Notes under the pieces: generated by a model | The model's database searches: none | What the model was told of the DNA's origin: nothing | Seen by the model: the letters and a program-made list of their open reading frames with translations, nothing else | Assembly: GCA_001683735.1 (NCBI GenBank) | Contig: LUGG01000001.1 | Span: 2,542,001 to 2,606,000, forward strand | Length of the DNA: 64,000 nucleotides | Direction of reading: 5' to 3' | Source: Grifola frondosa | Lineage: Eukaryota > Basidiomycota > Agaricomycetes > Polyporales > Grifolaceae | Made by a program: the position numbers and the translations under genes | In this document: piece after piece, positions 46,777 through 59,164 of the stretch | Numbering within the stretch: position 1 is the stretch's first letter | How the letters are laid out: every line of letters starts with the position of its first letter

Positions 46777-49700
46777 TCACCAAAAGAATATCTTGCGAAG
46801 GATCGCGGCATCTCTCGAATGGTGGGGCGAATCTCGAGAGTAAGTCCGTGGTAGACCAGGGCGTGATGGATCATCGACGCCCTCAAGATCCGGAGGTGCT
46901 AATCGAGAGCGTTGCATCTATGCGCCAGTCAGCGGACAATAATATGAGAGGGAAAAATATCCATACATCGATATCCATCAAGAAGTGGTCTTCTTCCATG
47001 AGGAAGAGTTTACGAATATCCTCTCGGTCTGGATAATCGTAACCACCAGATTCCCTGCATCCCTTCTGGCATTGAGGATCGCATCCACGAACCGCGCCAT
47101 CATATTGAACTTTGCCCAATGAATCTTGTTGGGATCGTCGTCGTGGTAGTCTGGATTCCCCTCATGTGCACGAATCAAATCAGACAAATGTATTTCCCTA
47201 TCAAATGCCATCAATACACCAACAATAGCACAGTGAAATAAAGAAACGTACAATGCGGGTATACAAGCTCCTTTGGTGTTCCTAAGAGCCATACGATTAC
47301 TTCTGGTGGGAGCGAACAGATTGCAAAAGCTGGTCCCAGGATTGGAAGCTCTTGTAATTCGACATATTCCTTGACTTGAAGCTTTCCAGAGCCTGATCAC
47401 CCTCGAAGGTGGCGCTGTTGATACCCGCCACAATGGCACGCAGTGCAGAGTAATTCTGAATCGTGCGCAGCCGATTGGCGACGGTAACAAATTTCTCGAT
47501 TTGCTTCGCACGGGCCTTCGGCTTCTCATGGCAGAGGATCAGAGAGACAACCCTGCGTAGTCGCATCAGCTCCATCCAAATATGATAATGTCCAGTTCCT
47601 GCCACCAAGTAGCAATATGGTTCGAGATACGGTTATACGTCGCTATTGAGTCTGATTCCACGTCCTTCTTGCCCTGCACGAGTACCTGCTGCAACCAATG
47701 CCGCGGCTGTACTCCAAGTCAGCACAGTCAAAATGCTTTCTCCGAAGACAACCCGCACCTCGATCTTGGCAAAATACGCAGCTTCAAATCGCGTGATCTC
47801 CTCCGCGATCACCTGCGGGTCGAGCGGCTGCAATTCCTGGCTGATTGCCAAAAGCCTCCGCAAGATCTGCTTCGGCGAGTGCTCCAGGAAGCTCTCGTGC
47901 ATCGAGTTCGTGGGCGACGTCGCGGGATTCAGTGCAACCAGTGCTTTCGCCGTGAGCGGCAAGCTCGCCTTGCGCTCGCGTGTGAAGCTTGGCTGCGTGA
48001 AACCAGTCGTAGGTGTGTGTGCGGCATCCGCGTCCACGAATGTTTGCGCTGGGCTCGTCGATACTGGAGACTCGCTATCTAGCATGAGCGACCGTTCCTC
48101 GTCGTCCAGGATCGACGAGTCGTCGCCCTCGTCCTCCACCTTCAGCGCCCACCCAGCGTCTTCATCCTTCAGGCTTGGTACAAGCTCCAAGAAAGGGAGG
48201 AAGTCAGATCCGTAATGGAGGAGGTACGTCTTGCTCAGAATCGATTTGATGAGCGCTCCGAGCGCACTCGCCGCACCGTGTACGGCGAAGTCGTTCGGAT
48301 ACAGCGTGATCCACGTGTCGAGCAAATGACATATCCTGGGTAGAAAAATGAGTAAATGAAACCACGATGATCGCTGCCGGCATACCTCATCTGGGCATAG
48401 CACGCAAACATCGGATCGCCCGTCGGCTGATCTAGCGAGCGCATGCGCTTCTGCATAGCCAGCAGAACAGCACGCGGACTCGCGAACCGGCGGTACGTCA
48501 GAAGGAAATGCGAGACGAAGACTGGGTCTGCTGAGATATCCGATCAGAACATGCGCGTCAGTACGTGGGAGGACCCGTACCGTCATCGCTGACTGCCATG
48601 AATAGCAATTTATTCAGGAGATCCTCGAGACTCATCCATGGCGGGGCTCGTCTAGACCCCAAAGATAATCAGCGCCTTCAACGGAGGAGAGTCATTACTC
48701 GACTTACGATCCCTTCATTGAAATTTCCCGAGTGCCATCATGGGCCTCATCCATATGGATCAATCCATCCGTTGATCCCGCCGCGCCTGGATGCGTGTGC
48801 AGGGAACCTCTGCTCCGCATTCCCGCCATACCAAGCTTTCCCACATGCTGCTCCCGCTCCTCGCGCTTCGACTTCTCGTGTTCTGACAAGAGGTCGCTTG
48901 TGGAGCGAGCGCGCGTAGGCGATGTCGGCGTCGATGGCGTGCGCGGGATATTACTCCTGTAAGGGGAAGATGATACGCGCGCACCTGTGCGGGCGTCTGA
49001 GACGCTGATTGTGATGGCGTGTGGGTCTGAGAATAAGGGCCCGGTGTATGCGGCAGCGTGGCGCCATGTGAGGAATTTGCAGACGATGCAGTTGGCGTGG
49101 CAGAGGACGCTCGCGCGACTTCCCATGGAGGAGGGGAAGTCAGGACGGCGGGTGATGCAGGATTCCGCAAACCGTTGCGCAGACCGAAGGATTCTGCACC
49201 TGCATTTTAAAATGGATGTCGACGTCTGTGTTGATCACACTTACGATTTTCAATAATGGCCCTGAATAGCCAATCGAATGTGTCGCGCATCTTCTCCTTG
49301 CCTTGAGACGTTGCAACCGAAATCTCGACCAACCCAACGTCATATGGTCGGAGAACTACAGATGCGCGACTCGGATCGACACGTCTTTCTAGTTCAGACT
49401 TGCAGGCAAGAACAACGGTAGGAAGTTTCAGATCTCCAAATGCTCCTACTCGAGAAAGATGTTACTGTGATGAAATCCGGAAAACGATAATATGCACGAG
49501 ACTTACCCATGATATCCTCAACGTGTATGAAAGATTCCTCGTTGGACGCGTCATAGCATATCAAGGCCGCATCCCACGACGGTGTCAGACCTGGCCAGAT
49601 TTTGTGAGGTCCCTGAATATCAAGGGCCGAGACATCAACCTCAAGCACTCGGAGTAATCGTTCTGGGGTATCCTGACTGGCTGGAATCTTTCCAGTACGA

Positions 49701-50775
49701 AGGGTATCTGTCAACAATTGTACGATGGGTAAGTAGTGTATATCAAAGGAAGCTTGAAAGCCTTACAGGTGAAAATCTCATCTTCAGGTCCTGTAGGGCT
49801 TGGATGAATGCTGATAGATTCAGATTCAGATAGACCGTACGCCTTCAGACCCTTGCGAATGAAGGTGGATTTTCCGCAGCCGGCAGCGCCAACAACGACG
49901 AGACAAATTTCAGGCAGTTGATGAGGCTTCAGTGCGGTCAGCGTCACGGAAGTATGTAGATTGCGCGTGAAAATTACAGACCATGGGTATGTGGGTGTTG
50001 ACAGACATGAGGGATTTTTGCTTTGCGAGTCTATGGTTCAAACTACTACTACGAGCAGGAACGATTGCTGCGCTAGACTTGCTCATAGTAGGCGACGAGC
50101 CTTTGGACTGAAGACGCGAAGGAAGGGGGAGCTCGCCAGGGGATACGAACTGTCGCGAGGTGCCCTTCCCTTTCCGCGCGCGTCTGATGACATCTTCCGA
50201 GCGCTCCATGTCGGATTCGTCGTATGGAGGGCCGTCACGATCATCTACGGTGCTAACGCTGATACCACGACTACGAGCAGGGACGGAATTGTGGAGAGTG
50301 CGCTTATCGTGGCCTGTGGACGACGCATGGGATAGACCTGTGGCGTCATGCTGCCGAACGGTATTTGAGGAGAAAGGAGAGGCGTCTTGAGAAGGATGGA
50401 CATCCGTTGCGGCGGGGCCGGGGGGCACAGGTCGTGAAGGCATGGAGGAGGACTTGGCGGATTTGACGAAGGAGTCGACGGAGATGGACTTCCTGAGAGG
50501 TGGGGGAGCGTGAAAGAGCGAGATGCGGTGGGAGATAAATAGTCAGGAGAACCATTTGGGGGCGTGCCAGAGGGATCTGGAGATGGCGAAGAAGGCGCGG
50601 TCAAGAAGGTGTCTTGCGAGGCGAATGGAGAGGAAGAAGGATAGCGGGATGAACTTGAGACATCGGAGTGTTTTGGATATGGAGAGGCGGCGTATAGATT
50701 AGAAGTATCGGGCATCTGGATGGGAGGAAGAGAAGGGATTTCGGGGAGGTCAGTGCGTTGGTTTTTGGGAGTCAT
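46777..50775 (-). CDS. Ras-like domain fused to RasGEF_N and Cdc25 RasGEF
   Basis: Predicted guanine-nucleotide exchange factor. From the ATG at 50775 (MTPKNQRTDLPEIPS) comes a long Ser/Pro-rich part, then a Ras-like domain: P-loop VVVGAAGCGKSTFIRKG, ALDIQGP in place of DxxG, AALICYDASNEESF, and VVLACKSELE where NKxD is expected. RasGEF_N follows (FACYAQMRICHLLDTWI, HGAASALGALIKSIL), then the Cdc25 core (CHEKPKARAKQIEKFVTVA, LRTIQNYSALRAIVAGI, EIHLSDLIRAHEGNPDY, KFNMMARFVDAI). The end reads MQRSRLAPPDLEGVDD, stop 46777-46779. Two single-base losses break the frame: C5 at about 50503-50507, and near 47074-47077. Ras target unknown. Confidence 0.85.
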
Positions 50776-51701
50776 GATGAGGAGAAAGTGTGGCTCATGA
50801 GGGAAGACAGCATGAAGGATGGGAAGGGGCGGACGCGGTGGCCAAGGTGGTAGCAGTCGAGAGCGGAGGTGCGGAGGAGGACGGCGGGGATGTTGTCGGG
50901 GAGAGTATGAAGAGAGCGAGGACCTGTGAGGAAGACCTGTGAGGACGGCAGTCTGTAACAAGTCTCTTAACGTCTCTAAGGAGCTCTAAGGCCAACACCG
51001 TTGCAGTTGTTGACCAGACTCCCCAGACTCCCAGCCCCCGCCCCCGGCCTGATCCCCTCGCATGTGACCAATCTCCGCCTCATCCTTTTCTCCATCTCCG
51101 TCCTCCTCCCATTCCTCCTCACCACCGCCTCTGCCACTGCCATATATCTCCTTGTCCACCCCGTCATTCATCATGCTAACATGTCTACCCGTGCACTGCT
51201 CAACGTCTCGCTCCTCCGTCCGCAATCTGCGTCGTTTCGACCATGCACTCAATCTCTCCCCAGGCTTTCTCCGCGGTCGTTCATACTCTCCGGCATTCAT
51301 ATTGCACACGCTTCTAGCCCGTCTCGCTTAACTGAATCTAGTCTGGTCTCTATCGGGCCTCCATTCACTACCAAGCCCCAATTTGATCCCCGGCTGCTGC
51401 TGCTACTCTCTCAAGTCCTCGGTGTATTGTGCTGCATTCAACGCGCTTGACAGAAACTGGCAGCACCGTTTCGTACTCTTCCAGCTAAAATACAGTATGA
51501 ACTTTACCTTATTCTGCTCGGTCATCCCGCTCGGAGACGCATGTTCGCCTCATGTTTACCTCCTGCTGATCACGCATATCATGCACGTACTCATCGACAA
51601 TGGCTGCCCTCTCTGGCATTATATCTGCTCTCCCCCTGCAGCTCTCTCTGCTCTTTGGCAACCACCGCCTTTGCCTCTACCTTCCTTCCCCAGCGTCCAA
51701 G
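50776..51701. promoter_or_regulatory. Divergent region, RasGEF fusion / MARVEL-like gene
   Basis: About 925 bp, strongly pyrimidine-rich on the plus strand. An open plus-strand frame (51001-51450) codes a Leu/Ser/Pro-rich sequence with one hydrophobic stretch, but it has no family features and its composition follows the CT-rich DNA. I see it as promoter or leader sequence of the flanking genes. Confidence 0.4.
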
Positions 51702-52387
51702 ATGCGTCAACGCCGCTCCGCTATCCGTGCTAATTACCACCCATTCCTCTTCACATTAATGACTCTTACGGCCACAGCTGAGCTCGGGCTCACCGCCTTC
51801 CTCATCAGCGCAGGAAACGAGGTGCACACCTGGGCTAGCCCTGGGTATCACTCGCTGTCTGTCCTCTGTATTTCTGTCAACACTCGGTTCTAACATGCAC
51901 ATCTTCGCTCAGATTGATCCTGCTTTGCTTCTCGTCTGCTTGGACATTGATATTCTCCGCAGCATATGTGCTATGGATAGTGGACGGCGCGGTGCATATT
52001 CTCGCCCAGGTTGCGAGCTCTGTCTTCTGGCTTCTCCTTACATCCATCCTTTGGGTGCGCCTCTAGCCCCACTCACGTAACACGCTAATCCAGAACGGAT
52101 TCGCACAGGGAACGGCTGCCGGGATTATGCACAACACGCGCACCGGAGGTGATTGTCCCGAGCGTGCGCCCATCTCGCGGTTCGTCCCCGATCGCTCTCC
52201 CTTTCGCCCTCCATACGAGCTAAGTATATCGCCATCTTCGAGCAGGTGCCGGCAGTCACTCACAGTCGAGGCTCTGGGCTGGACTGAGTTCAGCCTGTGC
52301 TGCGTCACGCTCGGCATGACGCTCTTATGGATGCGGACGAGTCTAAGGAAGAGGAACTACGTGAGGGATTCGCGGACTTTCGTGTAG
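51702..52387 (+). CDS. MARVEL-like four-TM membrane protein
   Basis: Four-helix membrane protein. Exons: 51702-51856, 51913-52054, a third of about 90 nt from about 52095 to 52180, and a last exon to 52387. The start MRQRRSAIRANYHP leads into helix 1 (FLFTLMTLTATAELGLTAFL), then LILLCFSSAWTLIFSAAYVL, VDGAVHILAQVASSVFWLLL and, after AAGIMHNTRTGGDC and CRQSLTVEALGW, a last helix TEFSLCCVTLGMTLLWM. The layout and the tail CRQSLT-EALGWTEF fit a MARVEL-type fungal family; the function is unknown. The frame is intact. Upstream in-frame codons exist without a convincing start. Confidence 0.65.
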
Positions 52388-53338
52388 CAGTAGCTGGTGT
52401 TCCGGAGTATGTATTGGTATTGACGTTGTTTTCCACTGAGCTATCTTGCGTGCTCAGACTCTATTAATGCTTGCAGACGTTTTTTCTTCAATTCCGATGA
52501 CCAGCCGATGGAAAGTGCACCGACGTTGTCGGGTGGCATATTGTTCTGGATATCCTCGTCCTGTGTTTTCCGATAATGGTTCGACATTTCTAAACGGCAT
52601 TTTCCGCGGTCCGAAGAATTAACCCACGGTAGCTAATGTAGAACTCCGAGATGAACGCATGGGCACGTCTAGCCAGGTCACTGAAGTACATGTTTAATTG
52701 TCCCGAGAAGCAGTGACGCACGCGGTCTCCTTGCTTCGACAAATATCCGTGTCGGTTCAATTCAATGAAGCAGCAAAGAACTCCGGACTGATGATGAGAG
52801 TGCTAATTGTCGTGTGCAACTTTGGTTCCATAACAATACGTACGCGGTACCGAGTAGAGACTAATGAGCATCTGGTGCGGGAAGAGAAAGAACTAACTCT
52901 GGATCCATCATACATAAAACTATATGCTAATAACCCCGGTTAGGCCTTCGTCCGGTATGGAGCCTATATAAATGCAGGGAAGTCCCGTTGTGCATCCCAG
53001 GGTGGTGCAGAATACCAAGTACTCTTTTTGAAAATTTTAGGCTGAGTGGACAGGAAAGCCAAGGCGAAATCGCAACCATAAGTACAAACTGATCGAGCGA
53101 TCAGTTATCTGATAATCTAGAAATAGGTTATAGGTTATCTATTATCTGATAAGCGGCTGAAGTTATCTGATAAGTAATTACAATCTTGTCCTCCTTCCAC
53201 GATCCCCTCTGGCAGTCGCAATTGGCACCACTAGTAAGTAGCTCCCATACGTTGGTCGATGTCTCTCTGAACTTGTACTGCTAGATCTCCTAGGTCACAC
53301 TTCCGTCCATCGTCGCATCCTTCCTGGCGCTATCTCCT
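52388..53338. promoter_or_regulatory. Intergenic, promoter of the MFSD1-like gene
   Basis: About 950 bp with no recognised protein. The feature of note is the GATA-motif cluster at 53105-53173, listed separately. A short open frame at 52698-52943 has no family features. Confidence 0.4.
53105..53173. promoter_or_regulatory. Cluster of paired GATA motifs
   Basis: Three exact copies of TTATCTGATAA (53105-53115, 53142-53152, 53163-53173), plus a fourth TTATCT at 53135. Each copy holds a TATC and a GATA facing each other, so there are at least six GATA cores in 69 bp. They lie 166-234 bp before the start of the MFSD1-like transporter gene, where fungal GATA factors (nitrogen or iron control) could bind. 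Confidence 0.6.
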
Positions 53339-55788
53339 ATGTCCGTCGCTGAGGTCCCCGTCGGCTCATACCGCGACATACCTGGATCGGAGGAGTATAT
53401 AGACGAAGACGGAGTATTCGTGACAGCAGAGGACGTTGAGTCACTGCGACTGGATTCTAACGGCGGAAATCCATCTCCAGCCAGAGCGCATATTGTTCGC
53501 GGTCTGGCTCTGCTATGTGCATGCTCTCTGAGCATCGGAAGTCACTAGTAAGTCTAACCGAGATCTTTACTCTTTCACCTCGTCCTGCTTAAGTACTGTC
53601 TCCTCAGTGCGACGTATATACTGGGACCCCTGAAGTCTCAACTGTCGCGAGAAATGGGCACAGACAACACAGAGTTCTCCCTCCTACTCTCAGCGTTTTC
53701 GCTGAATAGCACCTGGACTCCTTTGGTAGCTGGAGTACTTGCCAGTAGATTAGGTACGACCTTTACAAGTATCCTTGCTACCGGGGCCATTTTTCTAGGT
53801 ATGTTTACACTGACACTACCCTTACTTCTTTCTGAACCGTACTCAGGTCAAGCGTTCCTCCTGATCGGCAACCTCTCTAACAGCGTCCGCTTAATGACCT
53901 TCGGCATGTTTATCTTCGGTCTTGGTGTTAGTCCTCTGGCTGTGGTCCAGGAGACTATCATCGTCCGCTTTTTCAGATCACATGGCCTCGGCGTATCGCT
54001 TGCTCTCGGACTCGTCGCAGGCAAGGGCGCATCCTTCGTGTCTGCCCGCACTGCGTACCCGCTTTCGCAGCGTTTTGGCCCGCACGCGCCATTCTATGCG
54101 GCGACATTGCTTGCTGCACTCTCCTTCATTGTGAACCTAGTATACCTCTTCGCTTCCAAATGGTTGATCCGTGGTGCGGGTGCCGAGCTCGAGGCATCGG
54201 AGTTACATGCTGAAGCTCACTCTCGGTCGGGCTCCATCATGAGTCTCTCGGAGGCTGAGGCGTTGAAGGAGGTCGCGAACAAGCGTATGGTATATCTGAG
54301 GGATATCACGAAACTCGGTGATGTGTTTTGGGCGTAAGCTTGTCACCTCCCTGATTTTAATTCGTGTCCTGACAATTGATTAGATATATTGGATTGAATG
54401 TAATTTGCGGCGCAATCTGGTCTCCATTCACACATCTTGTTGCGTACGTCTTCCGAGTTCTTGAGTTCGGATTGGGGAAGGCTGATCATTTACCGAAGTA
54501 ATATCATCGAGCGTCGCTATGAGCTGACCGAGTCAGATGCCAGTACGAAGGCATCCTACGTCCTTGCCGGGAGCGTTATTCTGTATCCTATTGTAAGTGT
54601 CCCTTCTCTTATATGAGTGAAGCCTGACCAATTGGAGCAGACTGGATATGTGGTTGATCGCGTGAAAAAGCGAGGAACTGTTCTACAATTCCTCATGGTT
54701 TCCGCCGTCTTGACCCTCCTATGTTATTGCTGGCTTGCATTGCCGCCTGAATTGACCGAGACCCCACTCCCCCTATAGCGTCGTTCGCAACAGGGCATGG
54801 ATTTGCAACCTGTGAGTGTGTTTATACTTATGATTCTATACAAATCATCTCAGTGGCATCATTGCAGTACTTCTGGTCATTATTGTCCCTCAAATTGTTC
54901 CGCTTAAATACGTCTCCACGACTCTTGGTGCTCACAAGGCAGTGGGTATCTTCGCACCTAGTTATGCAGAATACCGTATTAATTCTCGATGTTGGGAAGC
55001 TCGAGCAAACGGGTTCCACCATTTTTCAAACAACTAGCGGGCGTTGCATTGGACATCAAGTCAAAGAAGGCGGTGAAAGCGCTGGCATCTATATATGGCG
55101 ATGATAAGGACATGCAATATCTTCTAAACGCATTCCTCCTACTCAATGTCGTTCAACTTCGGCATCATAGCCCTTGCCCGTCTCGACCATCGGCAGAAAG
55201 AGGAAGCCGCACGACTTCCAATGCCCTTTTGCCTCCCGTTATCGATGACAGTGACGAAGACGACGACCCGCAGAAGTCGATTGTGAAAGAGCCCGTAGAG
55301 CACGACGATGGCTGGCAAGCTGACCCTGTGAATGAGCACATCAGTCGCAGGTTTAGCATGACCAGTCATCACAGCATCTTCCCTTCCACATCAAGACCAG
55401 AACAGAGCATCCCACTTCTGCATCCCTCGCACTCTTCGTCTCAAAGAGGGAGCCGTTATGTCACTGATATCTTGCCTGGAAGTTCGTCCAGTTCCTCGGT
55501 AAAAGTTATGCGCACGAAGGGGGAAGTACGCGGGGTGAAATTTGCGCTGTGCTCTGTGCTGTGCTGATCGTATTCGCGTGGGTATTGTTCCTGGGCACGG
55601 CGTGGCTCAGGTTGAGGTCGAAAGAGGAGAGGGCGGGGCGGGGGTCCGTCGATGGGATACTCACGACATCTGTAATATATACATCAAAAGAAAATTTGCT
55701 TGTGCTTTTTACTCTGTCCCACTGTTGTATTAGTAGATGCGCCTTAGAAGTTATCATCCTCCGTAATAAACACAACTCAAAACGATGA
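53339..55788 (+). CDS. MFS transporter, MFSD1-like
   Basis: Major facilitator superfamily protein of about 12 helices, close to the MFSD1 (lysosomal/vac-uolar dipeptide or solute transporter) group. A soluble acidic start is followed by LALLCACSLSIGSHY, LLLSAFSLNSTWTPLVAGVL, the family block GLGVSPLAVVQETIIVRFF and GLGVSLALGLVAGKGASF, a central loop (AEAHSRSGSIMSLSEAE), AYIGLNVICGAIWSPFTHL, TGYVVDRVKKRG, VIIVPQIVPLKYVSTTLGAH, LNAFLLLNVVQL and a final helix CAVLIVFAWVLFLGTAWL. Several single-base shifts occur: C5 at 54769-54773, near 55030-55040, near 55165, and G4 near 55530. The 3' end is approximate. Substrate not inferable. Confidence 0.8.
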
Positions 55789-56221
55789 CGATGAATTCTC
55801 AGCCGGAGCTGTCATGATAGAATACGCTGTATCTGTCAAAATAAGAGAACGTAGTATCTCATTAGTTTTACCAACGTCGCCGAGCTGCTACCTATATCCT
55901 CGACTTGTGACGAGCCGACAGAAAAGACCAGTCTCCGGGCTTTTTGCGAAGACACCACAAAGAGGCCCTCATCGTGACAATGTTAAACATATCTTGTTAG
56001 TGTCCTTCATCCGCCCGGTTTCCCATTTTCGTCAATCTGTTATATGTGGTGATTCAGCGCATTTGGATCGGCAATATTCAGCTGATACACAACTGAACTA
56101 AGGCTGTAGGTCGATTAAATTCTCATGGCCAATACTTAACACCTAAATGGAACATTCGCTAGAATGCGTCTGAACATTGCAAGTCAGTGACACAGATGTT
56201 AGCAAGTACAATTTAAAACCG
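55789..56221. other. Convergent intergenic region
   Basis: About 430 bp between the MFSD1-like and MYND genes, presumably 3' UTRs. Nothing recognised. Confidence 0.4.
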
Positions 56222-57315
56222 TCAAGAAAGAGTATATGGTACAATGATGACAATTGGGCTCAGATGCTCAGCCTCTGGTGTCAACCATCTAGCAAATCCA
56301 TCAATTGCCCATCTTGAACAGCGAGAGCAAGGTTACTTACAACAGTTTTTGCTTCATGTCAGGATCGTTAAAGGCGCGCCAATCAAATGCCCTACATATA
56401 CCGAGAGGATTTAGCACTTGAAGGGGGCCGACCATAGCAGCGACATACTGTATAAGCTCTTCCGTCTTCACGGGTTCGTCCAAATGTCCCTCGCCATCTT
56501 CCGTGGGCTGTTTCCAGCCCGCGATCTCTTCCAACATTTCTCCTGTGATGAGTCGACAGAAATACAATGTCGCCTGTGATCCCTCTTCCGCGACCCACAT
56601 AGCGCGGACAAGGAGGTCCTTCTCGCCAGATTTCAGGTAACCTACCTCCTGCACTTGTTTGGTCATCGCATCCGCTATTCGATCCAGTCCCTCCGGAACG
56701 GATGCGTTGGAGATCATCACGGCCTTGCCAATTTGAAACAACTTTGGGACCTTCTCGGGGAGCGGAGGTGGTTCACGTCCGGCCATGAGTGCCATCATGC
56801 GCTCCTTTGCCAGCTTCATATCGGTGGATTCAACTCGAGCAGAAAGCGCCACGGCGAATTTTGTGCGTTCTCTGGATGGTTTGGGAGGTCTAAGGCTTTG
56901 ACCAATATGCCGTCAATTTGCGACATAATCTCAGGTTCTTCTGCCATTCGTTCAACAATTTTGATGACAGGATGACGGGCGTGCGCGGCGGTGCCTGTCT
57001 TTGCACCCTTACAATCTTGTTTATGTTCTTTCCTACGGTGCGCGTCAACTTTCAATCGACAAGATTCAGAATACCAACATACCAGTCCGCTTTCTGACAC
57101 TGAAGTTGCGCTATTACATAAATCACCCATCATCGAAAGATTAGACACGGTATACGCACATCCTTGGAACAATATCCCATGATCTTGCACTAGACGAGCG
57201 AGATCAGCGCGAGACAATATATTAGTAGAAGCCATACCCCGCCACACATCTTGATGCTCTCTTTCTGCAATAAAACGCGAAATTTCGAGCATTCGTAACT
57301 ATGTTGCAGTACCAT
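56222..57315 (-). CDS. MYND zinc-finger protein
   Basis: Protein with a MYND-type zinc finger built from three short exons: MCGG / CKIMGYCSK / AQLQCQKADW, then AHRRKEHKQDCKG. The pattern Cys-x2-Cys, YCS, CQKADW and HK-x3-C matches the second half of a MYND finger. Branch points CTAAT and AG acceptors (before TGCAAG near 57190 and before CGCAAC near 57115) support the joins. The body contains IDGILVKALDLPNHPE, MKLAKERMMALMAGREPP, LLVRAMWVAEEGSQATLY and PLGICRAFDWRAFNDPDMKQK. A classical GTAAGT donor near 56340 leads to a last small exon ending at 56222. The start codon and the first Cys pair were not found, so the 5' end is uncertain. MYND fingers bind Pro-rich partners; no SET domain seen. 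Confidence 0.6.
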
Positions 57316-57680
57316 CGCAATAGCCACTCAAGTTGTTTCTTGGGAGGTTGAAAGTGGCAGAGTACGCGTAGACGCGCGCTAAAGACGCGTTAGATCGACC
57401 ACGTGCGTATTCGATCGTGTGTTTGGTCTTGTTACGCTGTCCCGAGCCGCAAATTTGGCCTGTGTAGGAATCGCCAAAGTCCCCCGAACATCAAGACAAA
57501 GCACAAGGTGAGAGCTTTTGACCCCTGTATATGTGTCTATGCTGTTAGGAAGAATGATATGAGTAGTTTGGGAGGAGCGGTTGGCGTGGAATGGAGTGGA
57601 GCGTGATGGATGCGTCCGTTGGAGGCCGGATACACTACAAGATCTGGTGAGCTGACTCCTTGATTTCTGCAGCCCGCAAG

Positions 57681-58495
57681 ATGGGAGCCTACAAGTACAT
57701 CGGCGAGCTGTACAAAAAGAAGCAATCGGATGTTCTCCGTTTCCTTCTCCGTGTCCGGTGTGTAGCGTTACTAGCTACGGTCAGGAAGACTGTATTGAAT
57801 ACGATCGCAGGTGCTGGGAGTACCGCCAACTGAATGTGATCCACCGTGCCTCCCGACCCTCCCGCCCCGATAAGGCCCGCCGTCTTGGATATAAGGCGAA
57901 GCAGGGTTATGTTGTCTACCGTGTGCGTGTTCGGAGGGGCAACCGCAAGAAGCACGTCCCCAAGGGTGCGTACATTCTGTAATAACTGGCACTGCGGGTG
58001 TAACGTTTGTCTAGGTGCGACTTACGGCAAGCCCGTTCGTCAGGGTGTCAACCACCTGAAGCCCCAGCGTGGCTTGAGGAGTGTTGCGGAGGAGCGTGTC
58101 GGAAAGCGATGCGGCAACTTGCGAGTCCTCAACTCGTACTGGATTAACCAAGACGGTGTATACAAGTACTACGAGGTCATCCTCGTTGACCCCAACCACA
58201 AAGCGGTTCGTATCGATGCTAGATACTGTTCTACGCGTCTGACGTCTGGTCATAGATCCGTCGTGACCCCAGAATCAACTGGATCACGAAGCCGGTGCAC
58301 AAGCACCGCGAGTCCCGTGGTCTTACCAGCATCGGAAAGCAGGTGTGTTCCACGCGATTATCGCGAGATAGTCAGTGTATGCTGACCTGTATTTGCTAGA
58401 ACCGTGGTCTGGGCAAGGGCCACCGTCACAATCACACTCCGGGCTGGTCGACCTGGAAGAAACACAACACACTCAGCCTCCGTCGCTACCGGTGA
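57681..58495 (+). CDS. RPL15: Large-subunit ribosomal protein eL15
   Basis: Ribosomal protein of the 60S subunit, full length (about 203 residues). The ATG at 57681 gives [17 protein letters not shown]. Introns fall within [53 protein letters not shown] and [19 protein letters not shown]. The end is THSTWKK-type sequence and NTLSLRRYR, stop TGA 58493-58495. An acceptor-like TTTCTGCAG lies just before the ATG, so a 5'-UTR intron is likely. All joins are in frame. Divergent from the MYND gene. Confidence 0.96.
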
Positions 58496-59164
58496 TCTGT
58501 TGTTGTATTTCTGTCTTTCATGCATTTGTCTCTACCATATCGCAGCACCCATGTCGTTTCATGCTTGTTATGGATGTATGCCTCCGCGCAGCTTGCCTAA
58601 AACAGATTGTGGCTCCGGCGTGTGCCGTACAGTTGGACACTCTTGAAAGAGTTTAGCCTAAGCCAAGGACCCTTGTGGTGAAGCACGACGATCCTCTAGT
58701 TGACCGCAATACCGGTGCTCAAGAGTCCATATTTGTTTCGTTGAACTGTGCTGCTGACCGGAGACTCGCGCCAGACGCCTTTGAAGATCCGTGGTAACAC
58801 GCGGTTGCTGTGATTTGGTGATATCCACGGCTATGGTCAAATGCCCGTTTTCGTTCGGTGAGAAATCTCCCCACCGGCCATTCCGAGGTCTGTTACCCGC
58901 TGTCACAAATGAACGACCTCTGCGTGTTTTCTGCTCGACGGCATCCTCGACGCACGTACCCTTGGGGGGCACTGTTGGGTCATATAGAAGCCAAGGGCTC
59001 CAATACCCTTATTCTCGAGTCTGATATCACTTTCATATCCTCTGGATCAGCTTCTTTATAATCGTCCGGTTCATATAAGTCGGCGTCTTGCGCGAATCAT
59101 CTGTTCCTGTTCTGTCGAACCACATCCTGTCTGCCTTTCTCTGCTTCACCGTTGCTGTGTTGAG
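58496..59164. promoter_or_regulatory. Intergenic, promoter of the GH16 gene
   Basis: About 670 bp with no recognised gene. It holds the eL15 3' UTR and, near 59050-59160, an AT element (TATAATCG, CATATAAG) and a CT-rich leader before the GH16 start. Confidence 0.4.

Noticed and set aside
51001..51450. Plus-strand frame of 149 codons with a hydrophobic stretch
   Set aside because: It follows a CT-rich promoter tract, lacks a good start context and matches no family; kept as promoter or leader.
57362..57420. Possible tRNA gene in a short GC-rich stretch
   Set aside because: I could not fold a cloverleaf with A and B box sequences at proper spacing.
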